Assembly: GCA_024682655.1 (NCBI GenBank)
Contig: JAIKYZ010000008.1
Span: 51,275-115,274, forward strand
DNA: 64,000 nt
Direction of reading: 5' to 3'
From: Treponema sp.
Lineage (GTDB): Bacteria > Spirochaetota > Spirochaetia > Treponematales > Treponemataceae
Position 1 is the first letter of the stretch, and each line of letters opens with the position of its first letter. Shown here piece by piece: positions 1 through 8,541 of this stretch. Below the pieces are notes generated by a model. The model worked only from the letters and a program-made list of their open reading frames with translations, ran no database searches and was not told where the DNA came from. The position numbers and the translations under genes were made by a program.

Positions 1-1
1 T

Positions 2-1609
2 TTAGTTTCCTGTTCTTCATCTTCAATAAAAAATCAAACCCAGCCATTTCCGGGGATTGAAACACTTCCCACAGAAGTAATTGAACTTGAAAAAGGAAAA
101 ATTCAAGGAATTCAGCTTACAGATAAATCTCTTGAATTATTTGCCGGTATTCCCTTTGCAAAAGCACCTGTGGGAGATTTACGCTGGAAAGAACCTCAGG
201 ATTTAGAGGCCTGGGATGATATTTATTATGCCGACCATTTTGCTCCTATGGCCATGCAAAATCAAACTCCTAAAATTATCAGAAAACTCATGAATGCTTA
301 TGTTCATTCAAAAGGAGACAGAACTGATTTTGCACCTATGTCAGAAGATTGTCTTTATCTTAATATCTGGAGACCTAAGGGCTTAGATTCTACTTCAAAG
401 CTGCCGGTTTTGGTTTATGTTCACGGTGGCAGCCTTTCAAGTGGTTCCAGCTGGTTTCAATCTTATGACGGCGCAAGTTTAGCTCAAAAAGACTTAATTT
501 TTGTTACAATTTCCTATCGTTTGAATATTTTTGGATATTTTGCAAGTCAGGAATTAGCAGAGGAAAGTCCAAACGGAACTACAGGTAATTACGGCCTTTT
601 GGATCAGATTAAGGCCCTTGAATGGGTTAATAAAAACATCAAAGAATTTGGTGGAGACCCAGAAAATATTACAATTGCCGGAGAATCTGCAGGTTCTTCT
701 TCTGTAAACGCTTTATGTGCATCTCCTTTATCAAAGGGAATGTTTAAAAGAGCAATTGCAGAAAGTTCTTCTCTTGTAGTTCCTGTTCCAGCCCATACCT
801 TCCGTTCAAGAGAACTTGCTCTTTCTACTGGTCAAAAAATTATGGATGAACTTGGTGCTAAAAATCTTGCAGATATGAGAAATCTTTCGGCCCAGGAATT
901 AATGAAAACTACTCATGTAAATAATTCTATGACAGTGGATCCTTATTCTATGCCTGAATACCCTTGGGAGATTTACCAGAAAGGTCTGAATCATGAAGAA
1001 GCCCTTTTGAATGGTTTTAATAAAAGAGAAGGCGATGCATTTATCGTTTTATCAAAAATCACTAAGAAAAATTACAGAGATTTAGTGGCAGATTCACCTT
1101 ATGTAACAGATGTTGACGGCTTATGTTCTTTAGCAGAACCAGTAAAAAACAACAAAGAGGCTAAAAAATTCTACGGCAGGTTATTTTCTGCCATTTGTTT
1201 TACTTATCCTCACGACAGCTGGACTAAAGTTCTGGAAAGTCAGGGAAAACCCGTTTATGAATATTATTTTTCTAAGGAAAATAAAGGAATTGGTACTTAT
1301 CACTCTGGCGAAATGATTTATGCCTATGGAAATGTTCCAAAAACTAAGGCCTATAATCAAAGTGATTATGAATTAGAAGAAATAATGTCTGAATATTGGG
1401 CTAATTTTGCAAAATACGGAAATCCAAATGGACTTGGAGAATCAAATCTTCCTTTATGGCAAACTTCAAAAGAAAGTAATGGTTTGCTTTTAGAATTGGG
1501 AGAAGAGATTTATATGAGAGAAGATCCATTTAAAGAAATATATCAGTATCTGGATTTTGATATTGGTGCTGAAAATAGACCTGCAACTTTTGGTCGTAGT
1601 GAAGATTAG
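2..1609 (+). CDS. Carboxylesterase type B, lipoprotein (5' partial)
   Basis: Alpha/beta-hydrolase of the type-B carboxylesterase family, which hydrolyses carboxylic esters; in this glycosidase-rich genome an acyl or feruloyl ester substrate is only a guess. The open frame runs to the window edge and its first residues read LVSCSSSS, a lipobox, so the true start lies just outside and the mature enzyme is probably membrane-anchored outside the cytoplasm. The GTG at 170 is only the first start-like codon inside the window. Visible family motifs are AGIPFAKAPVGDLRW, EDCLYLNIW, the nucleophile elbow GESAG (Ser codon 686-688), and GTYHSGEM containing the likely catalytic His. The acid is probably the Glu in NKREGDAF. 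A 70 bp gap separates it from the metal transporter. Confidence 0.9.
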   Translation, partial: LVSCSSSSIKNQTQPFPGIETLPTEVIELEKGKIQGIQLTDKSLELFAGIPFAKAPVGDLRWKEPQDLEAWDDIYYADHFAPMAMQNQTPKIIRKLMNAYVHSKGDRTDFAPMSEDCLYLNIWRPKGLDSTSKLPVLVYVHGGSLSSGSSWFQSYDGASLAQKDLIFVTISYRLNIFGYFASQELAEESPNGTTGNYGLLDQIKALEWVNKNIKEFGGDPENITIAGESAGSSSVNALCASPLSKGMFKRAIAESSSLVVPVPAHTFRSRELALSTGQKIMDELGAKNLADMRNLSAQELMKTTHVNNSMTVDPYSMPEYPWEIYQKGLNHEEALLNGFNKREGDAFIVLSKITKKNYRDLVADSPYVTDVDGLCSLAEPVKNNKEAKKFYGRLFSAICFTYPHDSWTKVLESQGKPVYEYYFSKENKGIGTYHSGEMIYAYGNVPKTKAYNQSDYELEEIMSEYWANFAKYGNPNGLGESNLPLWQTSKESNGLLLELGEEIYMREDPFKEIYQYLDFDIGAENRPATFGRSED

Positions 1610-1679
1610 AATATTTACAGTACAATTACCTGATATTTTTGTTATATTTTTACAAAATTGTTGGAATTAAAATCACATT

Positions 1680-2711
1680 ATGAGTTATTTAGATGATTTA
1701 CCAGAAAAAACAAGTCTCCAGGTTTTTGATGAAGATTCTCTAATTTTTTCGAGTAAGGGAAAATGGCTTTATCCCTTATTTGAATTAGAGGAATTCTTAA
1801 AAACTTATTCTGGTAAAAATCTATCTTCTCATGATACTGCTATTGGTAAGGCCGCCGCTTTTCTTTCAATCAGGCTGGGAATAAAAAAAATCAACGCAGA
1901 ACTAATCAGTCAAAACGCCCTGAATTATATTAATTACTTAAATAAAAATCTGCCAGAAGAAGAAAAAATCCAGGTAAATTATAAAAATCTGGTTGATAAA
2001 TTGATGTGTGCAACAGAAAATCAACTTGAAGATTTATATGACGGTGATTTAATTTATTCAATTTTAAGGCAGAGGGCTAAACTGGTTCAGGGGATTTCGG
2101 TAAAAGTCGAAAATCTTACTTATTCCTTTGGTTCAATAAATAATCTTTCTTTTGAATTAAAAGCGGGGGCCCATCTTATGATTTTGGGCGAAAATGGGGC
2201 TGGTAAAACAACTTTGTTAAGACTTCTGGCAGGAATTTATAAACCTCTTTCAGGTCGTATTTTATTAGACGACAAAAATCCTGCTGATTTAGATAAATTT
2301 ACAATTGGTTATATTCCCCAGGCCTCAGATAATAGTAATTTTAGTCTTTCTGTTGAAGAAGTAATTGGACTTGGAATTGACAAAAAGGTTAAAGATAAAA
2401 AATCCCTGATAGAAAAATGTCTGATAAGGACTTCCAGTCAAAAATTGGCGGGCAGGGCTTTTAACAGTTTGAGTGGGGGAGAAAAACAAAAAATATCTCT
2501 TGCCCGCTGTCTTGCTCAAAATGCAAAATTACTTCTTTTGGATGAGCCAACTTCTGCCTTGGATAACGAAAATAAGAAAATGGTAACGGATATTTTACGT
2601 TCTCTTACAATTTCTGAAATTCCAACAATAATTGTAGTAACTCACGATAAGGAACTGGCTAATCTTCCGGGTTGGGATAAATTAATTTTGGGGGAAGAAA
2701 ATGTGGACTAA
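1680..2711 (+). CDS. Metal ABC transporter ATPase with N-terminal DUF1893-like domain
   Basis: Energises the Zn/Mn-type ABC importer encoded by the next two genes. The ABC domain fills the C-terminal ~205 of 343 residues: Walker A GENGAGKTT, signature LSGGEKQK, Walker B LLLLDEPTSALD and the switch His in VVTHDKE. The N-terminal ~125 residues are not part of an ABC ATPase. Their pattern (SLIFSSKGKWLYPL, then TAIGKAAAFLSIRLG, then VNYKNLVDKLM) resembles the small DUF1893 family, which I know as a deaminase-like fold without established function. The gene overlaps the permease by 11 bp, so translation is probably coupled. The ATPase call is certain, the metal assignment is by context, and the DUF1893 call is pattern recognition. 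Confidence 0.88.
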   Translation: MSYLDDLPEKTSLQVFDEDSLIFSSKGKWLYPLFELEEFLKTYSGKNLSSHDTAIGKAAAFLSIRLGIKKINAELISQNALNYINYLNKNLPEEEKIQVNYKNLVDKLMCATENQLEDLYDGDLIYSILRQRAKLVQGISVKVENLTYSFGSINNLSFELKAGAHLMILGENGAGKTTLLRLLAGIYKPLSGRILLDDKNPADLDKFTIGYIPQASDNSNFSLSVEEVIGLGIDKKVKDKKSLIEKCLIRTSSQKLAGRAFNSLSGGEKQKISLARCLAQNAKLLLLDEPTSALDNENKKMVTDILRSLTISEIPTIIVVTHDKELANLPGWDKLILGEENVD

Positions 2712-3528
2712 TTTAAGTTTAATATTTACCCTGGCTCCAATCACCCGTGGATTTTTTGCCATGATTATTTCCGGAGCCTTTTTTCCTCTCTGCGGATTGA
2801 TGGTTCTTCGACTTGATTTAGTTCCCCTGCGTTATATGCTAATGCACGGGGTAATTCTTGGTGGAGCCCTGTCTTTAGCCTTAAATCTGCCCCTTTTCCC
2901 GGTGACAATAACTATTAATCTGCTTTTGATTTTTATTATGATGTTTTTTAACAAAACCCAAAGCTTTGGCTTTTCTGGTGCAAGTGCAGCCGCAATGGTT
3001 TTAAGCATGGCATTGGCTTCAATTCTTATGCAAGTTGCTGATGTTCCCGCAAAAGATACTTTAAATCTTATGTGGGGAAGTCCATTTGCCTTAACTAATT
3101 CAGATTTAATAATTTTACTGGCAATTTCCTTTCTTTTGATTTCCTATATTTTCTTTAATTTTAAAAATATTCTGGCCTTATTCTTTAATAAAGATGTTGC
3201 CCAGGCCATGGGAATAAAAGTCCGCTTGAATTATACCTTTATGATTTTGATTATTGCTCTTCTTGTAGCCCTTGCAATGAAACTTCTGGGAGCCTTTTTA
3301 ATTGACTCTTTGTTAATACTTCCAGTCCTAAATGCCAATCTATTTTGCGGAAAAAAATCCTCTGGAATTAAAAAACTTTTTATTACAAGTTCAATTTTTG
3401 GTCTTATAAATTCGCTTTTAGGCTACAGCCTGGCTGTAATGATAAACTGGCCACCCGCAGCTACAATTTCACTTTTAGCAGTAATAATTTATATAATTTT
3501 ATCTTTTGGAAAAAGGAGATCTAAATGA
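2701..3528 (+). CDS. Metal ABC transporter permease (ZnuB/MntB, ABC-3 family)
   Basis: Integral membrane subunit of a zinc/manganese/iron-type ABC importer. The 275 residues hold about seven to eight hydrophobic helices, including the ISGAFFPLCGLMVLRLDLVPLRYMLMHG-type segment near the N-terminus and the SLLILPVLNANL segment near the C-terminus that are characteristic of the ABC-3 family. Its start overlaps the ATPase gene by 11 bp and its stop overlaps the binding-protein start by 4 bp (ATGA), a tight co-translated operon. The exact metal cannot be read from the sequence. Confidence 0.9.
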   Translation: MWTNLSLIFTLAPITRGFFAMIISGAFFPLCGLMVLRLDLVPLRYMLMHGVILGGALSLALNLPLFPVTITINLLLIFIMMFFNKTQSFGFSGASAAAMVLSMALASILMQVADVPAKDTLNLMWGSPFALTNSDLIILLAISFLLISYIFFNFKNILALFFNKDVAQAMGIKVRLNYTFMILIIALLVALAMKLLGAFLIDSLLILPVLNANLFCGKKSSGIKKLFITSSIFGLINSLLGYSLAVMINWPPAATISLLAVIIYIILSFGKRRSK

Positions 3529-4277
3529 AAAAAATTACTTTACTTTTAATTATTCTTATACTTTTAAGCAGCTTAATTTCCTGCAATAAAAAGAAAGAAT
3601 CAGACAATTCTTCCCAAAAGTATATTGCCTCTACAAGCTGGACAGCCGCTTTTGCAGATTTAGCTGGCCTTGATAAGGTTGACGCCATTGCCCCCGCATC
3701 CTTACGTCACCCGCCAGAGTACGAAGTAACACTTTCGGATATTGAGATAATAAAAAACTCAGAATATTTTATTTTTGCAGGTTTTGAAAGAATGATGCAG
3801 ACTCTGGGAACTGCTATTGATGGTGTAAATATGGTAAAAATCACCTGTGATAATTCTATTCAAACTGTAAAAAAATCTGCTTTTCAAATTGCAGAAGTTA
3901 CAGGAACTCAAGAAGAATGTCAGAAAAGAGTAGAAGAATATATTTCTACAATTTTAGAGGGTAAGAAAAAACTTGAAGAAATGGGACTTGCCGGAGCAAA
4001 AGTTTACTGTAATAAAAATCAGATTTATCTTGCCAGGGATTTAGGTCTTGAAGTTGTAGAAATCTTTGGACCGGGCCCTGTTACAAGTCAGCAGATTTTA
4101 ACAGCAAAAGAAGGGGATTTTGATTTTATAATTGATAATGTTCATAATCCAGTTGCAGGTCCATTGACCGAAGTTTCAAGTGCAAAATATATTATCTGGA
4201 GAAATTTCCCGGAAGTGATTGAAAGAAATGCACTTAAGAATGTTGTTGCTAAAAATATTGCAGAAATTACAGAATAA
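3525..4277 (+). CDS. Metal ABC transporter substrate-binding lipoprotein (ZnuA/TroA-like)
   Basis: Solute-binding subunit of the upstream ABC importer. It starts with a lipoprotein signal ending LISC, so it is anchored to the outer face of the inner membrane. HPPEYEVTLSDIE (cf. the DPHxxEPTPSD of cluster-A binding proteins) supplies the first likely His ligand, and a late NVHNPVAGP segment carries another His. At 250 residues it is shorter than typical ZnuA or TroA (about 300) and has no His-rich loop. Transcription probably ends at the hairpin at 4289-4320, inside the converging kinase gene. Confidence 0.82.
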   Translation: MKKITLLLIILILLSSLISCNKKKESDNSSQKYIASTSWTAAFADLAGLDKVDAIAPASLRHPPEYEVTLSDIEIIKNSEYFIFAGFERMMQTLGTAIDGVNMVKITCDNSIQTVKKSAFQIAEVTGTQEECQKRVEEYISTILEGKKKLEEMGLAGAKVYCNKNQIYLARDLGLEVVEIFGPGPVTSQQILTAKEGDFDFIIDNVHNPVAGPLTEVSSAKYIIWRNFPEVIERNALKNVVAKNIAEITE

Positions 4278-4278
4278 A

Positions 4279-5664
4279 TTATAAATAAGGGAGTTGAATG
4301 ATAAATTCAGCTCCTTTTTTATCGCGGCGATTTTCTGCTTTAATTTTTCCGCCCAGGGCTTTTACGATTGTAGAGGAAATTGCAAGCCCAAGACCAGAAC
4401 TTCCCTGACTGCGTTTATGAGCCTTATCTCCCTTGTAAAAACGTTCAAAAATATGAGGTAAAACCTCTTCTTCAAAACCAGGTCCGTTATCTTTTTCAAT
4501 TATAAATACCTGGTCATCTTTTATAAAAGAATCTAATTCAATTAGGCATTCTTTATTTTCTGAACTTTCAGCCTTATTTTTCCAGAATTTTATACTGTTA
4601 GAGATTAAAGCCGTTAAAACCTGGTGGAGTAATTCAATATCGCACTTAAAATTAATGTTGATAGAAGGGGAAAATATTATCTGTAAATCAGGATTTATTG
4701 GGCAGAATTCCTTTTTTAATCTGTCAAAAAGACTGGAAATACTGCAATTTTCATAAAATATTTCTTCTTTTCCATTTTCCAATTTTGAAATTTGCAGAAG
4801 ATTTGTAATTATTGCGCTCATAGAATTTGCTTCTGTGATTATTAAATCAAGAGATTCTTCTAATTGATTTGGGTCCTTTTTTCCCCAGCGCTTTAATAAT
4901 CCTGCCTGTCCCAGAATTCCTGCAATTGGAGTTTTTAATTCGTGGGAAACATCACTTGTAAAATTTCTTTCCCTTTCAAAATCTTTGCGTAAACTTTCAA
5001 AGAGGGAATTAAAAGTCTGGGCCAGTTGATCTAATTCATCATTACGTTTACTTATTGGCAGCAGATTTTCAAGATTTGTACTGCTCATTTGACGGGCACT
5101 TTCTGTAATTTCTTTTACGGGTTTCATAGTTCTTTTTGTGATAAATAATGAAACCAAAAAGGAAATGATTAAAATAGGCAGGGCAAAAATCAAGGCAATT
5201 TTGGGAATTTCTCTTACCATTTCGGCCGCTGCATCCCGGTCCATATCCACCGAGGTTTGCACAATCCACACTTCATTATTTTTACCTTTAAGTTCGCAGC
5301 TGCTGTATAAAATAGTTAAATCTCCATCCGCATAATAATCTGCCTGATGATAACGTTTTACCGTTCCTTCTGTTAATGGAAGTTTTGGTAAAAAGGGGTC
5401 GTTAGTGTGAATAATCTGTCCCGTTTTAGAATCATAAACAAGATAAGTTAAAAAATATGGTAATCCTAAAAGTTCTGGAGTGCTTTCCTGTGTGATATTT
5501 GAACAGACTAAAGCAGTCAGCCCCATAAGAGTATTTTTCATTCTGTTGTTAATTGAAAATCTTAAGACAAATACAAAACCAGAAGATAAAAGTAAGACAA
5601 TCAGAGCTACAATCAGCATAAATCTTATGGAAAGTCTTAAAGAAAGGCTGTTTTTTATCTTCAT
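4279..5664 (-). CDS. Sensor histidine kinase
   Basis: Membrane-bound kinase of a two-component system; it autophosphorylates and passes the phosphate to the response regulator encoded one base upstream. Order in the 461 residues: TM helix (about 12-32), extracytoplasmic sensor region of about 120 residues, second TM (about 155-175), HAMP, phosphoacceptor helix with DVSHELKTPIAGIL, then an ATPase domain with an N-box, DNGPGFEEE, and the GSSGLGLAIS G-box. All catalytic motifs are intact. It is the last gene of a three-gene operon (exported protein, regulator, kinase). The stimulus is unknown. Its 3' end overlaps the terminator of the converging metal transporter operon. Confidence 0.93.
   Translation of the reverse strand: MKIKNSLSLRLSIRFMLIVALIVLLLSSGFVFVLRFSINNRMKNTLMGLTALVCSNITQESTPELLGLPYFLTYLVYDSKTGQIIHTNDPFLPKLPLTEGTVKRYHQADYYADGDLTILYSSCELKGKNNEVWIVQTSVDMDRDAAAEMVREIPKIALIFALPILIISFLVSLFITKRTMKPVKEITESARQMSSTNLENLLPISKRNDELDQLAQTFNSLFESLRKDFERERNFTSDVSHELKTPIAGILGQAGLLKRWGKKDPNQLEESLDLIITEANSMSAIITNLLQISKLENGKEEIFYENCSISSLFDRLKKEFCPINPDLQIIFSPSININFKCDIELLHQVLTALISNSIKFWKNKAESSENKECLIELDSFIKDDQVFIIEKDNGPGFEEEVLPHIFERFYKGDKAHKRSQGSSGLGLAISSTIVKALGGKIKAENRRDKKGAEFIIQLPYL
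4289..4320. terminator. Rho-independent terminator inside the converging kinase gene
   Basis: The arms GGAGTTGAAT and ATTCAGCTCC (4290-4299 and 4305-4314, one G-U pair) are followed by six T on the + strand. It would end the metal transporter transcript. The whole hairpin lies within the last codons of the minus-strand histidine kinase gene, which ends at 4279. Confidence 0.75.
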
Positions 5665-5665
5665 A

Positions 5666-6334
5666 TTACACCATCATATATCCAATGCCACGAATAGTTC
5701 TTATGTATTCACTCTTGGCCACTTGATCAATTTTTGATCTAAGGTAATTTACATAAACATCAACAGTATTTTCTTCTATGAAATAATCTTTACCCCAAAC
5801 TTTATCTATGATTTGATTACGGCTGAGGGCAACATTTACGTTTTCCATAAAATACTTAAGCATTAAAAATTCAAGTTTAGAAAGATTGATGCTATTTCCC
5901 TGAATATTAGCGCTCATACTCTGGGTATTTAATTCAAGGTCTCGATTTTTAAGCAGGGTTTCATTTGAAACAGACTTAAAGCGGCGCAAAACAGCAGAAA
6001 TTCTTGCAAGTAATTCTTCAATCGCAAAAGGTTTTGAAATATAATCATCTGCCCCGGTGTTTAAGCCATTTACCTTGTCGTAAGTTTCCCCCTTGGCAGT
6101 AACTAAAATTACCGGGGTAGAGGAAGCTTTTCGGATTCTTCTAAGAACTTCAATTCCATTTAATTCAGGAAGCATTATATCAAGCAAAACTAAATCAGGT
6201 TTTTCCTCTTCAAATACTTCAAGGGCCTGACGTCCATCTTTTGCGACAAGGCAATTATAACCTTCGTGTTTTAATTCCAGTTCTTCAAAATTTAAGACAG
6301 TTTCGTCGTCTTCTACAATTAAGATTTTTTCCAT
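5666..6334 (-). CDS. OmpR/PhoB-family response regulator
   Basis: DNA-binding output of the adjacent kinase. The receiver domain (about 1-115) has the acidic pocket ED, phosphoacceptor Asp in LVLLDIMLPE, the Thr of VTAKG and the Lys of ISKPF. The C-terminal winged helix (about 125-222) ends in the typical RTIRGIGYMM hairpin. It overlaps the upstream exported-protein gene by 16 bp and lies one base from the kinase gene, so the three are co-expressed. The likely target is the divergent promoter region 6982-7128; this is inferred from arrangement only. Confidence 0.94.
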   Translation of the reverse strand: MEKILIVEDDETVLNFEELELKHEGYNCLVAKDGRQALEVFEEEKPDLVLLDIMLPELNGIEVLRRIRKASSTPVILVTAKGETYDKVNGLNTGADDYISKPFAIEELLARISAVLRRFKSVSNETLLKNRDLELNTQSMSANIQGNSINLSKLEFLMLKYFMENVNVALSRNQIIDKVWGKDYFIEENTVDVYVNYLRSKIDQVAKSEYIRTIRGIGYMMV

Positions 6335-6981
6335 ATTTTTTCTCTCCAGGAATATAAATATTGTGCATTACTACTTACTTTTTCAAGTTTTAAGGCTTGA
6401 ATCTCCAGTCCCTGCCAGGACTTAATATTTTGAATAATCAGATTAAAATTTTCTTCTTCATTAGTGATAATAAATCTAATTCCCCGGGAATTTTTCATAA
6501 ATTGATAGGTGAAAGGGTAGTTTGTATTAATTTTTGGACAGGGGGGAATTTTTTCCTCTTCCTGGGGTAATTTTTTATTGGGATATTTAAGGGGAGGTCT
6601 TCTAGGTGGGGGCATCCTTTTTTCTTTTTGATTTTCAGACATTTCTTCCGGCTCAACCCAATCATTATTTTTATTATTTGAATCTTCAAGGGGGAGAATA
6701 AGAATTGAATCTGCTTTTATTGACATAGGGTCTATTTCGGAGGTGAAAAATACATCCAGACAAGTTTGATTTTCTTCTATTTGGAGAATTTTTATTGCAC
6801 AGATAAAAAAATCTTTTTCACTTTCCAGTTCTTTTAATCTTTTTCCGTGGTAAGAATAAATTCCATCTTCTGGTGGTGGCGGAAAAGCCCTTATATTTTG
6901 ACTTTTCTGCTGGCTTTGTGCAAAAAGAGGAAGTCCTGATATAAATAAGCCTGAAAGCATAATTAAACTCTTTATATTCAT
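6319..6981 (-). CDS. Exported Pro-rich protein of the two-component operon, function unknown
   Basis: No family is recognised. The 220 residues begin with a signal peptide ending near PLFAQS, followed by a PPPPEDG stretch, a domain of about 75 residues, a Pro/charge-rich linker (MPPPRRPPLKYP) and a C-terminal domain of about 80 residues with several Trp and Tyr. It is the first gene of the operon with the response regulator and kinase, which suggests a periplasmic accessory sensor or regulated target. The divergent gene at 7129 also encodes a small exported protein with Pro/Lys-rich segments. Confidence 0.7.
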   Translation of the reverse strand: MNIKSLIMLSGLFISGLPLFAQSQQKSQNIRAFPPPPEDGIYSYHGKRLKELESEKDFFICAIKILQIEENQTCLDVFFTSEIDPMSIKADSILILPLEDSNNKNNDWVEPEEMSENQKEKRMPPPRRPPLKYPNKKLPQEEEKIPPCPKINTNYPFTYQFMKNSRGIRFIITNEEENFNLIIQNIKSWQGLEIQALKLEKVSSNAQYLYSWREKIWKKS

Positions 6982-7128
6982 GATTTAATAATAATCGAAA
7001 ACGACCTTTATCTTAAGCCTTTTTTTATTAGAGTTTTCTAATTTTCTATTAATATCTGTCTAAAGTTTTCAAAGCCCATTTTCTTTATTCTTTTGATTGT
7101 AAGATGATTTTTCTTACGAGGAGTATTT

Positions 7129-7638
7129 ATGAAAGAAACAAAAAAATTTACTTTGGTTTTTGCAATCATTACTTTAATTGGAAGTAGTTTAGTTTTTGCA
7201 AGAAGCAATCCAAAAATTAACAAGGACAATCAAAAAGATTCTGCCAAAAAAATGGAAATGAATGGAGAGGATGGAAATCTTCCTAAAATTGACTATATAG
7301 GAAAAGTAACTGCAATAGACACAGAGAATTCTTCTGTTACAATTGCAGATGCAGACGGAAATGAATTTACTGTAATAATCAGCCCATTTACTCACATCAA
7401 AAAGGCAGATATGGAAAAAGCTCCTGAAAATCCACCAAAAGATATGAAAGATGCCCCAGCTGATTTATCTTTACCAAAAGGACTTAAAAATCCTCCAAAA
7501 ATGGATGGAGATTTGCCAGAAAATGAAGAATCTTTAGACATTTCTGCAATCAAAACTGGTGACTGGCTTATGATTTCAATTTATAAAACAGACACTAAGA
7601 ATCTTCTTGCAAGTAGAATTATTCTTAAGAGCCTATAA
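7129..7638 (+). CDS. Small exported protein with DUF5666-like beta domain, function unknown
   Basis: The 169 residues start with a signal peptide ending LVFARS. The next part resembles small periplasmic beta-barrel domains of the DUF5666 type: IGKVTAIDTENSSVTIADADG, then FTVIISPFTHI, and a closing GDWLMISIY strand. A Lys/Pro/Asp-rich low-complexity insert (residues about 90-135) splits the domain. A clear ribosome binding site (CGAGGAG) precedes the ATG. It is divergently oriented from the two-component operon across 147 bp and is therefore a candidate target. The family assignment is tentative. Confidence 0.7.
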   Translation: MKETKKFTLVFAIITLIGSSLVFARSNPKINKDNQKDSAKKMEMNGEDGNLPKIDYIGKVTAIDTENSSVTIADADGNEFTVIISPFTHIKKADMEKAPENPPKDMKDAPADLSLPKGLKNPPKMDGDLPENEESLDISAIKTGDWLMISIYKTDTKNLLASRIILKSL

Positions 7639-7660
7639 AAAATAGAAATATAAATTAGTT

Positions 7661-7702
7661 AAAAAAAAGGTCTGGAAACTATAAAGTTTTCAGACCTTTT
7701 TC
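7661..7702. terminator. Bidirectional rho-independent terminator
   Basis: GGTCTGGAAACT (7669-7680) pairs with AGTTTTCAGACC (7685-7696) through one G-U pair. It is flanked by an A-run on the left and a T-run on the right, so it can end transcription from both converging sides (the gene at 7129 and the ABC ATPase at 7723). Confidence 0.88.
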
Positions 7703-7722
7703 TATTTTACTTTGATTTATTC

Positions 7723-8541
7723 TTATTGAAGAACCATCTGATCATTTGTCATACCGTGATTTTTAATTTCTTTAAATCTGGCGGCAAGATCATCCAGGGT
7801 AAGTTTTTGCTTTTCAGGCCCCTTAATATCAAGAATAATTTCACCATCATCCATCATTAAAAGTCTGTTTCCGTAATCCAGGGCTTGCTGCATATTATGA
7901 GTTACCATCATTACGGTAAGATTATATTCTTTTGCGAATTTTCTAGTTAATTTCATGACAATATCAGCATTTGTTGGGTCCAAAGCTGCGGTGTGTTCAT
8001 CCAAAAGAAGAATTGCTGGTCTTGAAAGAACTGCCATTAAAAGAGTTAAAGCCTGACGCTGACCTCCGGAAAATTGTTCTACGTTATCGTGTAAACGGTT
8101 TTCCAGGCCCATATTCAACTGCTTGAGTTCAGCCTTAAAAGCTGCACGTTTTCTTTTATTCAAACTGATTTTTAAACCCTTCCAGCCTTTTTCGCAGCAG
8201 ATTGTCATATTGTCTTCAAGGGACATTTTTCCTGCAGTTCCTAAAAGAGGATTCTGGAAAATACGGCCAATGTAAGAAGCTCTTTTATATTCAGGGTCTT
8301 TTGTAATTTCCTTGCTTAAGATATTTCCTTTTTCATCTGGTAAATCAAGGAATATTTTTCCTTTGCTTGGAGTTAAAGTTCCAGAAATAACATTGTAAAG
8401 GGTAGATTTTCCGGCTCCGTTTGAACCAATTACAGTTATAAAATCACCCTTATTAATTTCCAAATTTATATTTTTTAAAGCAATATTTTCGTCTGGAGTT
8501 CCCTGATTAAAGGTAATTCCAATGTTTTCCAGTCTAATCAT
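7723..8541 (-). CDS. ABC transporter ATPase (PF04392-type importer)
   Basis: ATPase subunit of the uncharacterised importer class that pairs a PF04392 binding protein with a BPD_transp_2 permease. The 272 residues show Walker A GSNGAGKST, Q-loop in GRIFQNPLLG, signature QFSGGQRQAL, Walker B AILLLDEHTAALDP and the switch His in MVTHNMQ. It overlaps the permease gene by 8 bp. Related systems in Firmicutes (TrpXYZ) have been linked to aromatic amino acids by regulation; that substrate is not shown here. Confidence 0.9.
   Translation of the reverse strand: MIRLENIGITFNQGTPDENIALKNINLEINKGDFITVIGSNGAGKSTLYNVISGTLTPSKGKIFLDLPDEKGNILSKEITKDPEYKRASYIGRIFQNPLLGTAGKMSLEDNMTICCEKGWKGLKISLNKRKRAAFKAELKQLNMGLENRLHDNVEQFSGGQRQALTLLMAVLSRPAILLLDEHTAALDPTNADIVMKLTRKFAKEYNLTVMMVTHNMQQALDYGNRLLMMDDGEIILDIKGPEKQKLTLDDLAARFKEIKNHGMTNDQMVLQ

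Noticed and set aside
170..172. GTG at 170 as the true start of the carboxylesterase
   Set aside because: The frame continues upstream with a lipobox and the conserved type-B esterase opening (AGIPFAKAPVG), so the gene begins outside the window.
7099..7117. GTAAGA/TCTTAC hairpin just before the ribosome site of the gene at 7129
   Set aside because: Only a 6-bp AT-rich stem; likely chance in this composition.
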